Positions 53,377 through 61,698 of a stretch of 64,000 nucleotides of DNA are shown here, in pieces. The stretch lies in assembly GCF_024266705.1 (NCBI RefSeq), contig NZ_CP100757.1, forward strand, positions 496,001 through 560,000, written 5' to 3'. Origin of the DNA: Natrinema gelatinilyticum (GTDB lineage Archaea; Halobacteriota; Halobacteria; Halobacteriales; Natrialbaceae). The notes beneath the pieces are model-generated. The model saw only the letters and a list, made by a program, of their open reading frames with translations, did not search any database and was not told where the DNA came from. The translations under genes were made by a program, and so were the position numbers. Position 1 is the first letter of the stretch, and every line of letters starts with the position of its first letter.

Positions 53377-54129
53377 TCACTTGACGACGACGAGGCGACC
53401 GGTCTCGAAGGACGTGACGAGCCCGCGGTCGAAACGCGAGGTGCGCTCGAGCGCGGCCGAAAGCACGTCCGTCGCCCGACGCTCGAGGGTGGCGGTATCG
53501 GCTTTGTTCACGATTGGGACGACGGTCGCGTCCGCGGGAACGTTCTTCAACCCGCCGCCGGGGTGTGCGAGCACGTGGCCGACTGCGGTGGTGGTAATCT
53601 CCTCCCCCGCGGAGAGAGGTGCGCACCGTTCGACCCGTTCGACTCGGTGGGCGACATCGTCCGTGAGCGGCCGTCCGACGGCCCGAACGGAGACGACTGG
53701 GACGACGACCGTACTCGCGGTTGGAATCGGCGGTTCGTCGGCTCCCGGCGCTTTGAATTCGCGCATTCTCGCACCGTCGGCCTTGACGAGGAGCCAGTCG
53801 AACCGGCCATCCGCAAAAACCGAATCCAGGACGCCCGGCGCGTATCCACGCACCTTCTTGTCGACCCGGTCCGGATCGGACACTCGGGCGCTCGCGAGTG
53901 CGACCGGCGCCGATAGCTCGTCCACGTCGGCCGAAACACAATCGGAGTCGACGAGCGCGAGCGGAACGTCCGGTGGTGGGGGCATCTGCACCGACGTGGT
54001 GTACCCCGCATCGAGGCCACGGTCGTCCGCCTCGGCAACCAGGTGACCGATGGCGGTCTTTTTCCCCCCTGCGCCGACGAACGAAACGAGTTCGTCGTCC
54101 TCGAGCCCGAGCCCATCCGCGAGGTCCAT
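53377..54129 (-). CDS. yqeC: selenium cofactor biosynthesis protein YqeC
   Basis: This 250-residue protein matches YqeC, a P-loop protein linked to selenium-dependent molybdenum hydroxylases. It has LVSFVGAGGKKTAIGHLVAE (P-loop variant) at residues 14-33, then DWLLVKADGARMREFKAPG near 115 and IVNKADTATLERRA near 210. Family genes nearly always occur with selD, yqeB and xdhC, all found next door. The exact step is not established; roles in adding the labile selenium to the Mo centre have been proposed. It is divergent from tusA-selD, with 120 bases between starts. Confidence 0.85.
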   Translation of the reverse strand: MDLADGLGLEDDELVSFVGAGGKKTAIGHLVAEADDRGLDAGYTTSVQMPPPPDVPLALVDSDCVSADVDELSAPVALASARVSDPDRVDKKVRGYAPGVLDSVFADGRFDWLLVKADGARMREFKAPGADEPPIPTASTVVVPVVSVRAVGRPLTDDVAHRVERVERCAPLSAGEEITTTAVGHVLAHPGGGLKNVPADATVVPIVNKADTATLERRATDVLSAALERTSRFDRGLVTSFETGRLVVVK

Positions 54130-54249
54130 AGCTATCCCTCACTGGCCGACGGCATGAGCGTTACGGAGCGACCGAGAAGCCGGACGAGGCGGGTCCACGA
54201 GGGCCGGTCGCGGCGATACAATTATTCGCACGGACTCGGTAGAGACCCT

Positions 54250-54507
54250 ATGGAACGTGTGGACGTCACGGGAGAAGTGTGTCCGCGCCCCGCTCTCATC
54301 GTCCGGGAACGGTTGTCCGAACTGGATCGATCCGACGAACTGCTCGTTCGTGGCGATTATCCGCCGGCCGAGTCCAACCTCCGTCGAACGTGTCGGAAAC
54401 ACGGATACGAGGTCGAGGATCGTCCGGTCCCCGACGGCGACGGCGGCTTCGAGTTGCTCATTCGTCCGCCCGCCGACTCGAGCCCATCGGGGGATGGAGA
54501 TGACTGA
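54250..54507 (+). CDS. TusA/SirA-like sulfur (or selenium) carrier
   Basis: This 85-residue protein has the TusA motif CPRPALIVRERLSELD, with the Cys-Pro acceptor at residues 10-11, and a beta-alpha-beta fold ending FELLIRPP. TusA proteins carry sulfane sulfur; related YedF proteins (TusA plus DsrE) belong to selenium operons. Its stop overlaps selD, so both are co-translated. In this setting it may carry selenium or sulfur to the molybdenum hydroxylase maturation proteins. That is inferred from context. Confidence 0.85.
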   Translation: MERVDVTGEVCPRPALIVRERLSELDRSDELLVRGDYPPAESNLRRTCRKHGYEVEDRPVPDGDGGFELLIRPPADSSPSGDGDD

Positions 54508-55528
54508 CGGCGACGAGGATCGTCCGCCGGCCCTGACCGAATACGCGGAACTCCACGGCTGTTCGTGCAAGGTCGAACAGGCCGAACTCGACTCGTTGCT
54601 CGCGGACGTCGGATTATCGAGCGCGCAGGAGGACCTCCAGGTCGGCGTCGGCGAGGACGCGAGCGCTCGCGTGATCGCCGACGGGCTCAGTCTCGTGTCG
54701 ACGATCGATTTCTTCACACCGATCGTGGACGATCCGTACGAGTTCGGTCGCGTCGCAGCGTGTAATGCGGCTAGCGACGCCTTCGCGACCGGCGCCAGCG
54801 ACGATCTGACGTTCCTCGTCGTTCTCGGGCTTCCACGGGAAGTGACGGGCACAGCCCCGGACGTTCTGCGAGGGATCGTCGACGCGGTGACCGAAATGGG
54901 AGGGGTCGTCGCGGGCGGGCACACCATCATGAACCCGTGGCCGATCGCCGGCGGCACCGTCGTGGCCACGGCGCCGTCGGATCGCATTCTGCGAACGAGC
55001 GGTGCCTCGGCATCCGACCGGCTGTATCTGACGAAACCCCTCGGAACGCAACCGGCGATGGGCGCACTGCGCGTACAGGACGGGGAATTCGGCGAGACGA
55101 TCGCCGAAACGACGACACGACCCGTTCAGGACATCGCCGACGAGGCGCTCGCGTGGATGACGACACCCAACAGGGAGGCGATGCTGGCAGCCCGCGAGTA
55201 CGCGACGGCCGCGACCGATATCACCGGCTTCGGGTTGCTCGGGCAGGCCCGCGTCTTGGCGGAGAACGCCGGCGTCGGCGTCGAACTCACACACCTTCCG
55301 CTTATCGACGGTACCCCCGAGCTCTCGCGGCTCTTCGGCTACGGCCTCGAGGACGGAGAGAGCGCAGAGACGAGCGGTGGACTCTTGCTTTCGGTTCCAG
55401 ACGAACGCACCGACGCGTTCGAATCCGCCCTCTCGGAAGCGAACGTCTTCTACCGTGACGTCGGCCGCGTCACTCCTGGCTCGAGCGCGTCGCTGGTCGA
55501 TCCGACGATCGAACGAATCACCGGCTGA
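54494..55528 (+). CDS. selD: selenide, water dikinase (selenophosphate synthetase)
   Basis: This 344-residue enzyme makes selenophosphate from selenide and ATP. The catalytic loop is LHGCSCKVEQAEL: Cys23 matches the essential Cys/Sec, with Cys25 and Lys26 following. It then has VGVGEDASARVIADGLSLVS, STIDFFTPIVDDPYEFG and ACNAASDAFATGA, and VAGGHTIMNPWP in the ATP-binding part. DITGFGLLGQARVLAENAGV marks the second half. The active residue is Cys, not Sec. No selA/selB or Sec genes are in view, which fits selenophosphate use for a Mo cofactor rather than selenocysteine. The first ATG (54494) overlaps tusA. Confidence 0.92.
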   Translation: MEMTDGDEDRPPALTEYAELHGCSCKVEQAELDSLLADVGLSSAQEDLQVGVGEDASARVIADGLSLVSTIDFFTPIVDDPYEFGRVAACNAASDAFATGASDDLTFLVVLGLPREVTGTAPDVLRGIVDAVTEMGGVVAGGHTIMNPWPIAGGTVVATAPSDRILRTSGASASDRLYLTKPLGTQPAMGALRVQDGEFGETIAETTTRPVQDIADEALAWMTTPNREAMLAAREYATAATDITGFGLLGQARVLAENAGVGVELTHLPLIDGTPELSRLFGYGLEDGESAETSGGLLLSVPDERTDAFESALSEANVFYRDVGRVTPGSSASLVDPTIERITG

Positions 55529-55580
55529 CTGTCTGCAGTGCTCGATTCGGGCTTCGGAGGTCGGTCGCGGCGAACGCAGA

Positions 55581-57158
55581 CTAGGAGAGCTTGAGCAACG
55601 CTTCCAGGACGCCACCGCCGAGACAGAGCGCCTTGTCCGAAATCTTCGTGTAGTCGACGTCGTCGCGGGGATCGACGTCGCCGAGTTTCGCGCCGGCGGA
55701 AACCGAAACGCCGTCGTGAACGAGCCCCCGTACGAGCCCCCCGATTTCCGTGACGACGGGGTCATCGTCGACGGAGCCAACGATCGTCTCCGCCTCGACG
55801 ACCTCGCCGATTTCGACCGACGGCGACCACACGCCGTCGCTCGGTGCGCGGAGCACGCGTTCGTGGGTGTACCCGCGACGGTCGCCCGGTTCACCGTCGT
55901 ACGGACTGGGTTTGCCGTCGTAAATGACGTGACCGAGTTCGTGTCCGCGATCGGTTTCGACGACCGCGTCCACGTTTTCGCTGGCGTCGAACCCCGGACC
56001 GAGGCCGACGACGACGTCCGCGAGCGCTCGCCGGGTTCCGGTGTCGAACTTTCCTTTGGCCATGATCGCATCGACGACGGCTCTGGGCTCGAGTTCGTCG
56101 ATGACGGTCCCGTCGGGGTCCTCGAGCACGGGTACCTCGTCGTCGGCGAGAACGGCGAGCGCCTCGTCCACGTCCGCAACGCGACGGCCCGTTACGCCCT
56201 GGACGGTGACGTCGCCGTCGTACATCGCCGCCCCGAACGCGACTGCACGTCGGACGACGGTCGGTTGGGCCGTCTCGGTCACGATAACCGGAAACCCCGC
56301 CTGATGGAGGCGGTAGACCACGCCGCTGCCGAGGTCTCCGCCGCCCCGAAGGACGACGAGGTCATCGATGTCGTGTCGGTTCGCACGCTCGCCGGTCGCA
56401 TCGTAGCGATCGCGGTGCAGTTCAGCGAGGATCGAGAGCACGACGTCCTCGGGCCCACCCCCGCCGAGGTCGAGACCGACGGGCGCGCGGACGCGAACGA
56501 GGTCTCGGCGCGAGTACCCGTCCTCGAGCAACGAGTCGAAGATGTGCGCCGTCTTGTCTTCGCTGGCGACGACGCCGACGTAGCCGGCACCGCCGTTGAG
56601 AGCGGCGGCGACGGCCTGCCGGTCGAACGTTCCGCTTCGTGTCGCGACGACAACCGCCGTTTCCGACGTCATCGGGAGCCCCGCGAGGACCTCGTCGTAG
56701 GGGCCGTGAACGACGTCGACGTCCGCGGAAAACCGCTCCGGTGACGCGTACTCCTCGCGGTCGTCGACGACGGTGACGGCGTAGCCGAGTCGCGTTCCCA
56801 TCGCCGCGAGTTCGACGCCGATGTGTCCGCCGCCCGCGACGTAGAGTCGCGCACGACCGCGGATCCGATCGATAAAGACGTCCATGGATCCCCCACAGAC
56901 CATCCCGGTGTTCCCACCGGGGCGCAGTTCGTAGGTCCGGACGCCCGGATCGGCATCACCGCGGAGGACGTCGCGGGAATCCTCGACTGCCAGTCCTTCC
57001 ACCGTTCCGCCGCCGATCGTGCCGTACTCGTCGTCGTCGGTCACGAGCATTTTCGCCCCGACGTCGCGCGGCGCGCTTCCGTCTTTGTCGACGATGGTCA
57101 GCATCGAGGCCGGTCGTCCCTGCTCGACGAGGTCGTCCACGCGATCGAACAGCGTCAT
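55581..57158 (-). CDS. XdhC-YqeB fusion: molybdenum hydroxylase maturation factor
   Basis: Residues 1-255 are XdhC/CoxI-like (TIVDKDGSAPRDVGAKMLV, ELRPGGNTGMVCGGSMDVFI with the Mo-related Cys, then a Rossmann YVAGGGHIGVELAAM). Residues 265-525 match YqeB/EF2563, the selenium-dependent hydroxylase accessory: DLVVLRGGGDLGSGVVYRLH, EPRAVVDAIMAKGKFDTGTR and VVGLGPGFDASENVDAVVE. XdhC protects and sulfurates Mo cofactor for xanthine dehydrogenase-type enzymes; YqeB is a selenium-trait marker. They are usually separate genes. The start overlaps the upstream tusB-like gene by four bases, so translation is coupled. Confidence 0.88.
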   Translation of the reverse strand: MTLFDRVDDLVEQGRPASMLTIVDKDGSAPRDVGAKMLVTDDDEYGTIGGGTVEGLAVEDSRDVLRGDADPGVRTYELRPGGNTGMVCGGSMDVFIDRIRGRARLYVAGGGHIGVELAAMGTRLGYAVTVVDDREEYASPERFSADVDVVHGPYDEVLAGLPMTSETAVVVATRSGTFDRQAVAAALNGGAGYVGVVASEDKTAHIFDSLLEDGYSRRDLVRVRAPVGLDLGGGGPEDVVLSILAELHRDRYDATGERANRHDIDDLVVLRGGGDLGSGVVYRLHQAGFPVIVTETAQPTVVRRAVAFGAAMYDGDVTVQGVTGRRVADVDEALAVLADDEVPVLEDPDGTVIDELEPRAVVDAIMAKGKFDTGTRRALADVVVGLGPGFDASENVDAVVETDRGHELGHVIYDGKPSPYDGEPGDRRGYTHERVLRAPSDGVWSPSVEIGEVVEAETIVGSVDDDPVVTEIGGLVRGLVHDGVSVSAGAKLGDVDPRDDVDYTKISDKALCLGGGVLEALLKLS

Positions 57159-57406
57159 ACGAAGCTCGTCACCTCGTGATCGATCATGAGCGAGACCAGT
57201 TCGTCGTACGTGACGGTATCGATTCGATCGGGGAGGCTCAGACCGCGCATTTTGACGTCCCGTTCGACCGCCAGCGTCTGCATATCGAGTTCCGGGTCGA
57301 GCAAGACGCCATCCTGGATCAGGACGACGATTCCGTCGGTGTCGTTCGCCGCTGTTCGCAGTCCGATTTCAGCCATCGGTTTGTCTATCAGATACAACAT
57401 TGTCAA
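57155..57406 (-). CDS. DsrH/TusB-like sulfur relay protein
   Basis: This 83-residue protein reads MLYLIDKPMAEIGLRTAAND, then IVVLIQDGVLLD and ERDVKMRGLSLPDRI. It matches the DsrH/TusB fold. No Cys is present, so it lacks the sulfur-accepting Cys seen in some members and may be structural. It overlaps both neighbours by four bases in a TusD-TusC-TusB order, the usual layout of the TusBCD/DsrEFH hexamer. Confidence 0.75.
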   Translation of the reverse strand: MTMLYLIDKPMAEIGLRTAANDTDGIVVLIQDGVLLDPELDMQTLAVERDVKMRGLSLPDRIDTVTYDELVSLMIDHEVTSFV

Positions 57407-57756
57407 AAGTCGAGGGTGTGATCCGCTCGTTCGATCATCGACGCGATTTCCTCGCCGGATCGGACACCGACGTCGGACGCGATCTCGTCTCGCGTAACGT
57501 CTCGCGCCGCCATCGACGCCTCGTCGACGAACAGGTCACCGTCCTCTTTGGCCAGATCGACGAGGTGACCGGTCATGTTGAGCGCATCGCGATCGATGGC
57601 CGCTCGAGCGGCGTAGATTCCGTCCTGTGTGAATACGACTGAGACGTCGTGTCTGTCGAAGCCGGCTGCGACACCGCGGGCCGCCCGGAGTCCTTCGGGG
57701 ACGTGAACGCGCCCGTACGGACTGCGGGTGAGCAGGACGACGACGTCCCGTTTCAT
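57403..57756 (-). CDS. DsrF/TusC-like DsrE-superfamily protein
   Basis: This 117-residue protein reads KRDVVVLLTRSPYGRVHVPE, then GVAAGFDRHDVSVVFTQDGI and AKEDGDLFVDEASMAARDVT. It fits DsrF/TusC, a DsrE-like fold without catalytic Cys. It overlaps the genes on either side by four bases. The family forms a hexamer with TusB and TusD that passes sulfur from TusA. In this operon it precedes XdhC-YqeB rather than tRNA-thiolation or Dsr genes. Confidence 0.78.
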   Translation of the reverse strand: MKRDVVVLLTRSPYGRVHVPEGLRAARGVAAGFDRHDVSVVFTQDGIYAARAAIDRDALNMTGHLVDLAKEDGDLFVDEASMAARDVTRDEIASDVGVRSGEEIASMIERADHTLDF

Positions 57757-58124
57757 AGTGAGATCACCCTGTCGGCCTCCCCGAGCATGTCAGCCAGATC
57801 CGGTAGCAAGCCGATCTCGACGCCGTCGGGGTAGTCGGTTTCGGCGTCGATACCGCGTGCGTTCACACAGAGACCGCAACAGAAGACCGTTGCACCGTCG
57901 TCGATCAGGTCCTGAAACTTCTCCGTGGGCATCTCGTCGTACAAACTTGCATCCGAACAGTCGGGGAGGTGCTGGTCGGAAACCGGTACGTACGCGCCGT
58001 CGAGATAGTGAAAGTACGTGACTTCGTGGCCGGCGTCGAGCGCCGCCCGGCCGAGTTCGTAGGCGGTCCGCCACCGTTCGCTGTCGAAGGGGCCGCCGCT
58101 GAGCAAAAACCCCACGTGGATCAT
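57753..58124 (-). CDS. DsrE/TusD-like chalcogen relay protein
   Basis: This 123-residue protein reads MIHVGFLLSGGPFDSERWRT, then AALDAGHEVTYFHYLDGAYV, and the Cys-bearing loop TVFCCGLCVNARGID (Cys near residue 84-88), the place of the DsrE/TusD acceptor Cys. It is the first gene of a tightly overlapping four-gene operon. Known relatives receive persulfide from TusA. Here the acceptor could carry selenium or sulfur for molybdenum cofactor maturation, an inference from the neighbours. Confidence 0.8.
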   Translation of the reverse strand: MIHVGFLLSGGPFDSERWRTAYELGRAALDAGHEVTYFHYLDGAYVPVSDQHLPDCSDASLYDEMPTEKFQDLIDDGATVFCCGLCVNARGIDAETDYPDGVEIGLLPDLADMLGEADRVISL

Positions 58125-58251
58125 ATCCGAGACGTTGGCCGACTGCGATAATAAGAGTTAGCATCCCACAAAATCCAGGCGGGCGGGCAGGACGCCAGTC
58201 GAAATCGGCGTCCGGCCGTCCAGGACGCGAGACTGCGGCGGCGGCGCCGAC

Positions 58252-59922
58252 CTACCCGATCACGACGTCGACGTGGTCCCAGCGCTCAACGTCGACCAAC
58301 CCCCGATTCGTCAGCCGATACTCGGGGATCACTTCGAGGGCGAGGAACGAGAGAGTCATCAGTCCATGACGGTCGAGACCGAGGGTCCCCGCGCAATCGG
58401 TGACCGATTTGAACTGTTCGTAGACAGACGCCAGCGGATCGTCGGACATCAGGCCCGCGACCGGCAGCGGGACCGACGAAATCTCGTCCCCCTCGCGTTC
58501 CGGATCGCACACGGCGATGCCGCCGTCGATGACCTGGACGTGGTTCGCGACTCGAGCCATCGCATCGTACGACGTGCCCGCGACGACGCAGTTGTGCGCG
58601 TCGTGTGCGACCGTCGACCCGATCGCGCCGCGTTCGAGGCCAAGCCCGCTGACGAAACCGCGACCGATACCGGCGTCGTTACCGTGCCGTTCGATGACCG
58701 CGATCGGAAGCACGTCCTCGGTGGGTGCCGGACGGATCGTTCCGTCGGCGACGGGAAGGGACGCCTCGGTACGTCCGGTCTGGATCCCCTCGACGAGGTC
58801 GATAACGCGGACCTCGGCGCGCTCTGCGGTCGACGCCGGGGCGGCGAGCGCGAGGTCCTCAGGCGCGACCGGATCGAAATCGACAGTTCCCGTCGAGAGC
58901 GCGGTCGATGGCGGGTCGCGATCGGTGGCCGTGGGATCGAGTTCTCCGTCGACGAGGACGTGGTCGACGCGCCACGACTCGAGGTCCTCGAGCAGCACCA
59001 GATCGGCCGGGGCACCGGGTTCGATCCGTCCGAACGGAAGGCCGTACGATTCGGCCGTGTTCAGCGTCGCCATCTGCACGGCCTCGACCGGGTCGACGCC
59101 CTCGTCGATCGCTTTCCGCACTGCGAAGTCGATGCCGCCGTTTTCGACCAGATCGACCACGTCGCGGTCGTCCGTACACAGCGACAGCCGACGCGTGGGA
59201 ATGTCGTCGACGAGACCGACGAGGTCGGCGAGGTTCTTCGTCGACGACCCTTCGCGTACGTAGACTCTGAATCCGAGGTCGACTTTCTCTCGAGCCTCGG
59301 CTCGGGTGATACTCTCGTGATCGTTGTCGAGGAATCGTGCGGCTTCCTGGAGGTCCGATCCGGAGACTCGCGGAAGGTGGCCGTCGACGGTCAATTCTCG
59401 CTCGCGCGCGGCTTCGATCTTCGCGTGGAGGTCCGCGTCCCCACCGACGAGGGCAGGAAGGTCCATCACCTCCGCCAGCGCGACGACGAGTTCGTGATCG
59501 AGTAGCGACGAGACGTCGTCAGCGTCGAGTCTCGCACCGCCGTCCTGCAAATTCGAGGCTGGAACGCTCGACGGGACGCCGAACCTGACCTTCAACGGGG
59601 TTTGCGTCGCGTCTTCGAACACGGCCCGAACGCCGTCGGCGCCGAGGACGTTCGCGATCTCGTGGGGATCGTGGACGATGCTGGTCACCCCGCGCGGAAC
59701 CATCGCTTCGCCATACTGCGCCACCGTGACCATACTCGATTCGACGTGGACGTGAGCGTCGATCAGCCCCGGTGCAACGTACGCTGCCTCGAGTTCTCGG
59801 TCCGCTGGCCGTTCCTCGAGTGCCACGATCTCTCCGTCGTCTATCGCGATCGCCCGGTCCTCGAGAACGCCCGTGTTGACGTTGACGAGCGCGCCTCGAA
59901 CGAGCGTGTCGACCCGGTTCAT
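58252..59922 (-). CDS. ade: adenine deaminase
   Basis: This 556-residue amidohydrolase converts adenine to hypoxanthine and ammonia. Metal and family motifs are GLIDAHVHVESSM near residue 55, GVTSIVHDPHEIANVLG near 85, FGVPSSVPAS near 115, ELTVDGHLPRVSG near 180, and the C-terminal HDAHNCVVAGTSYDAMARV near 440. Length is right for the Ade family. It feeds hypoxanthine to a purine hydroxylase, which would need the Mo/Se maturation genes downstream. It starts the minus-strand run but is separated by 127 bases from the DsrE-like gene. Confidence 0.93.
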   Translation of the reverse strand: MNRVDTLVRGALVNVNTGVLEDRAIAIDDGEIVALEERPADRELEAAYVAPGLIDAHVHVESSMVTVAQYGEAMVPRGVTSIVHDPHEIANVLGADGVRAVFEDATQTPLKVRFGVPSSVPASNLQDGGARLDADDVSSLLDHELVVALAEVMDLPALVGGDADLHAKIEAARERELTVDGHLPRVSGSDLQEAARFLDNDHESITRAEAREKVDLGFRVYVREGSSTKNLADLVGLVDDIPTRRLSLCTDDRDVVDLVENGGIDFAVRKAIDEGVDPVEAVQMATLNTAESYGLPFGRIEPGAPADLVLLEDLESWRVDHVLVDGELDPTATDRDPPSTALSTGTVDFDPVAPEDLALAAPASTAERAEVRVIDLVEGIQTGRTEASLPVADGTIRPAPTEDVLPIAVIERHGNDAGIGRGFVSGLGLERGAIGSTVAHDAHNCVVAGTSYDAMARVANHVQVIDGGIAVCDPEREGDEISSVPLPVAGLMSDDPLASVYEQFKSVTDCAGTLGLDRHGLMTLSFLALEVIPEYRLTNRGLVDVERWDHVDVVIG

Positions 59923-60139
59923 GGACAGACAGCGACAGTGCGTCTGCGTGGTGCAGCGGCCGCCGTCAGGCCGGAGGCGCGATCGGTCGGATCCGGTTCG
60001 TGCATTCCCGTAGTGTGTGCCCGCGCTGTGATCATCGGTAGTCTTCGTAAATCACACAGGATTTCCTGTGTCTTTAGTCTTCATGCAAAAGGGGCGTTCG
60101 GTGATCGGTCTTCCCACCGAAGGAACGTTCGGCCGGCGA

Positions 60140-61525
60140 TCAGTTTTCTTGCGTGGCAGCGGCCTCGGCCGGTGACGGGTCGTCGCCGTCGACCGGTTCC
60201 TCGAGGCCCATCTCGTATCCTCCGTCAGAACGGGGGACGAGCGTATTGAGCAGGACCGCACAGATTGCGGTCACGATGATCGCGTTTCCGAAGAAGATGC
60301 TGACCCCGGTTGGCATCGCCTCGAAGATCTCGGCTCGAACTTCGACGCCGAGGCCGAGACCGATCGAAACAGCCATAATGACCATGTTCCGGCGGTTCAT
60401 GCGCTCGTTGAGGAAGATGAGCCGGAGGCCGCTCGACATCACCATTCCGAACATGACGATCACTGCACCACCGAGGACGGCGCTCGGAATCGTCGCGACG
60501 ACGGCGCTGACCTTCGGAATGAATCCGAGCACCAGTAACGCGGCGCCGCTGATACCGACCACGTAGCGGCTCATCACGCCGGTGAAGTTGATGATCCCGA
60601 CGTTCTGCGAGAACGTCGTCAGCGGGAACGCGCCGAAAATGGCGCCGACCGAACTGCCGAGACCGTCGACGAACAGCCCACCACCGATTTCGTCGTCGTC
60701 CGGGTTTCGGCCCTCTGCAGCTGTGATTCCGGACATATCACCGATGGATTCTATCGCAGCAGTAATGTGAATCGCGGTGATTGTCAGGATGGCGACTGGT
60801 TCGAACTGGAACCCAAATCGACCTGGGATCGGGAGTGCGAACCAGCCGGCCTCCGCGACCGTGGAGAAATCGACGACCCCCAGGGCGACGGCGGCGATGT
60901 AACCGACGATGATGCCGATCAGAATGCTGAGGAGTCGCCAGATCCCCTCCATGAACAGATTCATACCGACGGTGATCCCCAGAACGAGCAACGCGAGGCC
61001 GAGGTTCGTGTACGACCCGTAATCGGACGCGCCGACCCCGCCCGCCATGTAGTCCATCCCGACCGGAATCAGGTACAGACCGAGGATCATGACGATGAGA
61101 CCGGTGACGAGCGGTGGGAACAGCCCCTTGATTCGATCGTACTGCCAGCCGATCAAGATCTCGACCAGCGCACCGATGACGACCGCGCCGAAGACCGCAT
61201 CGAGCCCGTATTGTCCGCCGATAGCTATCGCCGCGCCGACGAATGCGAAACTCGTCCCCATTACGACCGGGAGTCTCGCACCGACTGGGCCGATTGGGAA
61301 GACCTGGACGAGCGTCGCCAGGCCGGAGAATACCAGTACCATCTGAATGAGGTACGTCGTATCACCGCCGCTGACACCGACCGCACCGGCGACGATGATC
61401 GCGACGGCGACCGTCGGAACGAACATCGCCGAGACGTGTTGCAATCCAAGCAAAATTGCCTCTGGTATTGGTGGTTTGTCTTCTAATTCGTACACCAAGT
61501 CAATCGATCCGTCATTGGATGACAT
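60140..61525 (-). CDS. NCS2-family purine/uracil permease
   Basis: This 461-residue membrane protein has about 14 helices. Family signatures are EAILLGLQHVSAMFVPTV at the start, FSQNVGIINFTGVMSRYVVG near residue 305 and VLGGAVIVMFGMVMSSGL near 355. It matches the NCS2/NAT family (xanthine, urate, uracil), not the AzgA branch. The position between adenine deaminase and AzgA-like genes suggests xanthine or urate. An acidic C-terminal tail is typical of haloarchaea. Confidence 0.9.
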   Translation of the reverse strand: MSSNDGSIDLVYELEDKPPIPEAILLGLQHVSAMFVPTVAVAIIVAGAVGVSGGDTTYLIQMVLVFSGLATLVQVFPIGPVGARLPVVMGTSFAFVGAAIAIGGQYGLDAVFGAVVIGALVEILIGWQYDRIKGLFPPLVTGLIVMILGLYLIPVGMDYMAGGVGASDYGSYTNLGLALLVLGITVGMNLFMEGIWRLLSILIGIIVGYIAAVALGVVDFSTVAEAGWFALPIPGRFGFQFEPVAILTITAIHITAAIESIGDMSGITAAEGRNPDDDEIGGGLFVDGLGSSVGAIFGAFPLTTFSQNVGIINFTGVMSRYVVGISGAALLVLGFIPKVSAVVATIPSAVLGGAVIVMFGMVMSSGLRLIFLNERMNRRNMVIMAVSIGLGLGVEVRAEIFEAMPTGVSIFFGNAIIVTAICAVLLNTLVPRSDGGYEMGLEEPVDGDDPSPAEAAATQEN

Positions 61526-61698
61526 GGAATAACATACTCCAGATCGCTCCCGTCCTTGATAAATTCTTGGTAAGGAGGGGTTTAGCCAATAAATTTCGGG
61601 AAAAGGCGACAGATAGTCACGAATAGGTGCGTTAACACATTATTCCACGGTCTCTTGTCCGGATCGTGGAATCAAATGTACGAACGCCAACCGGAGCG

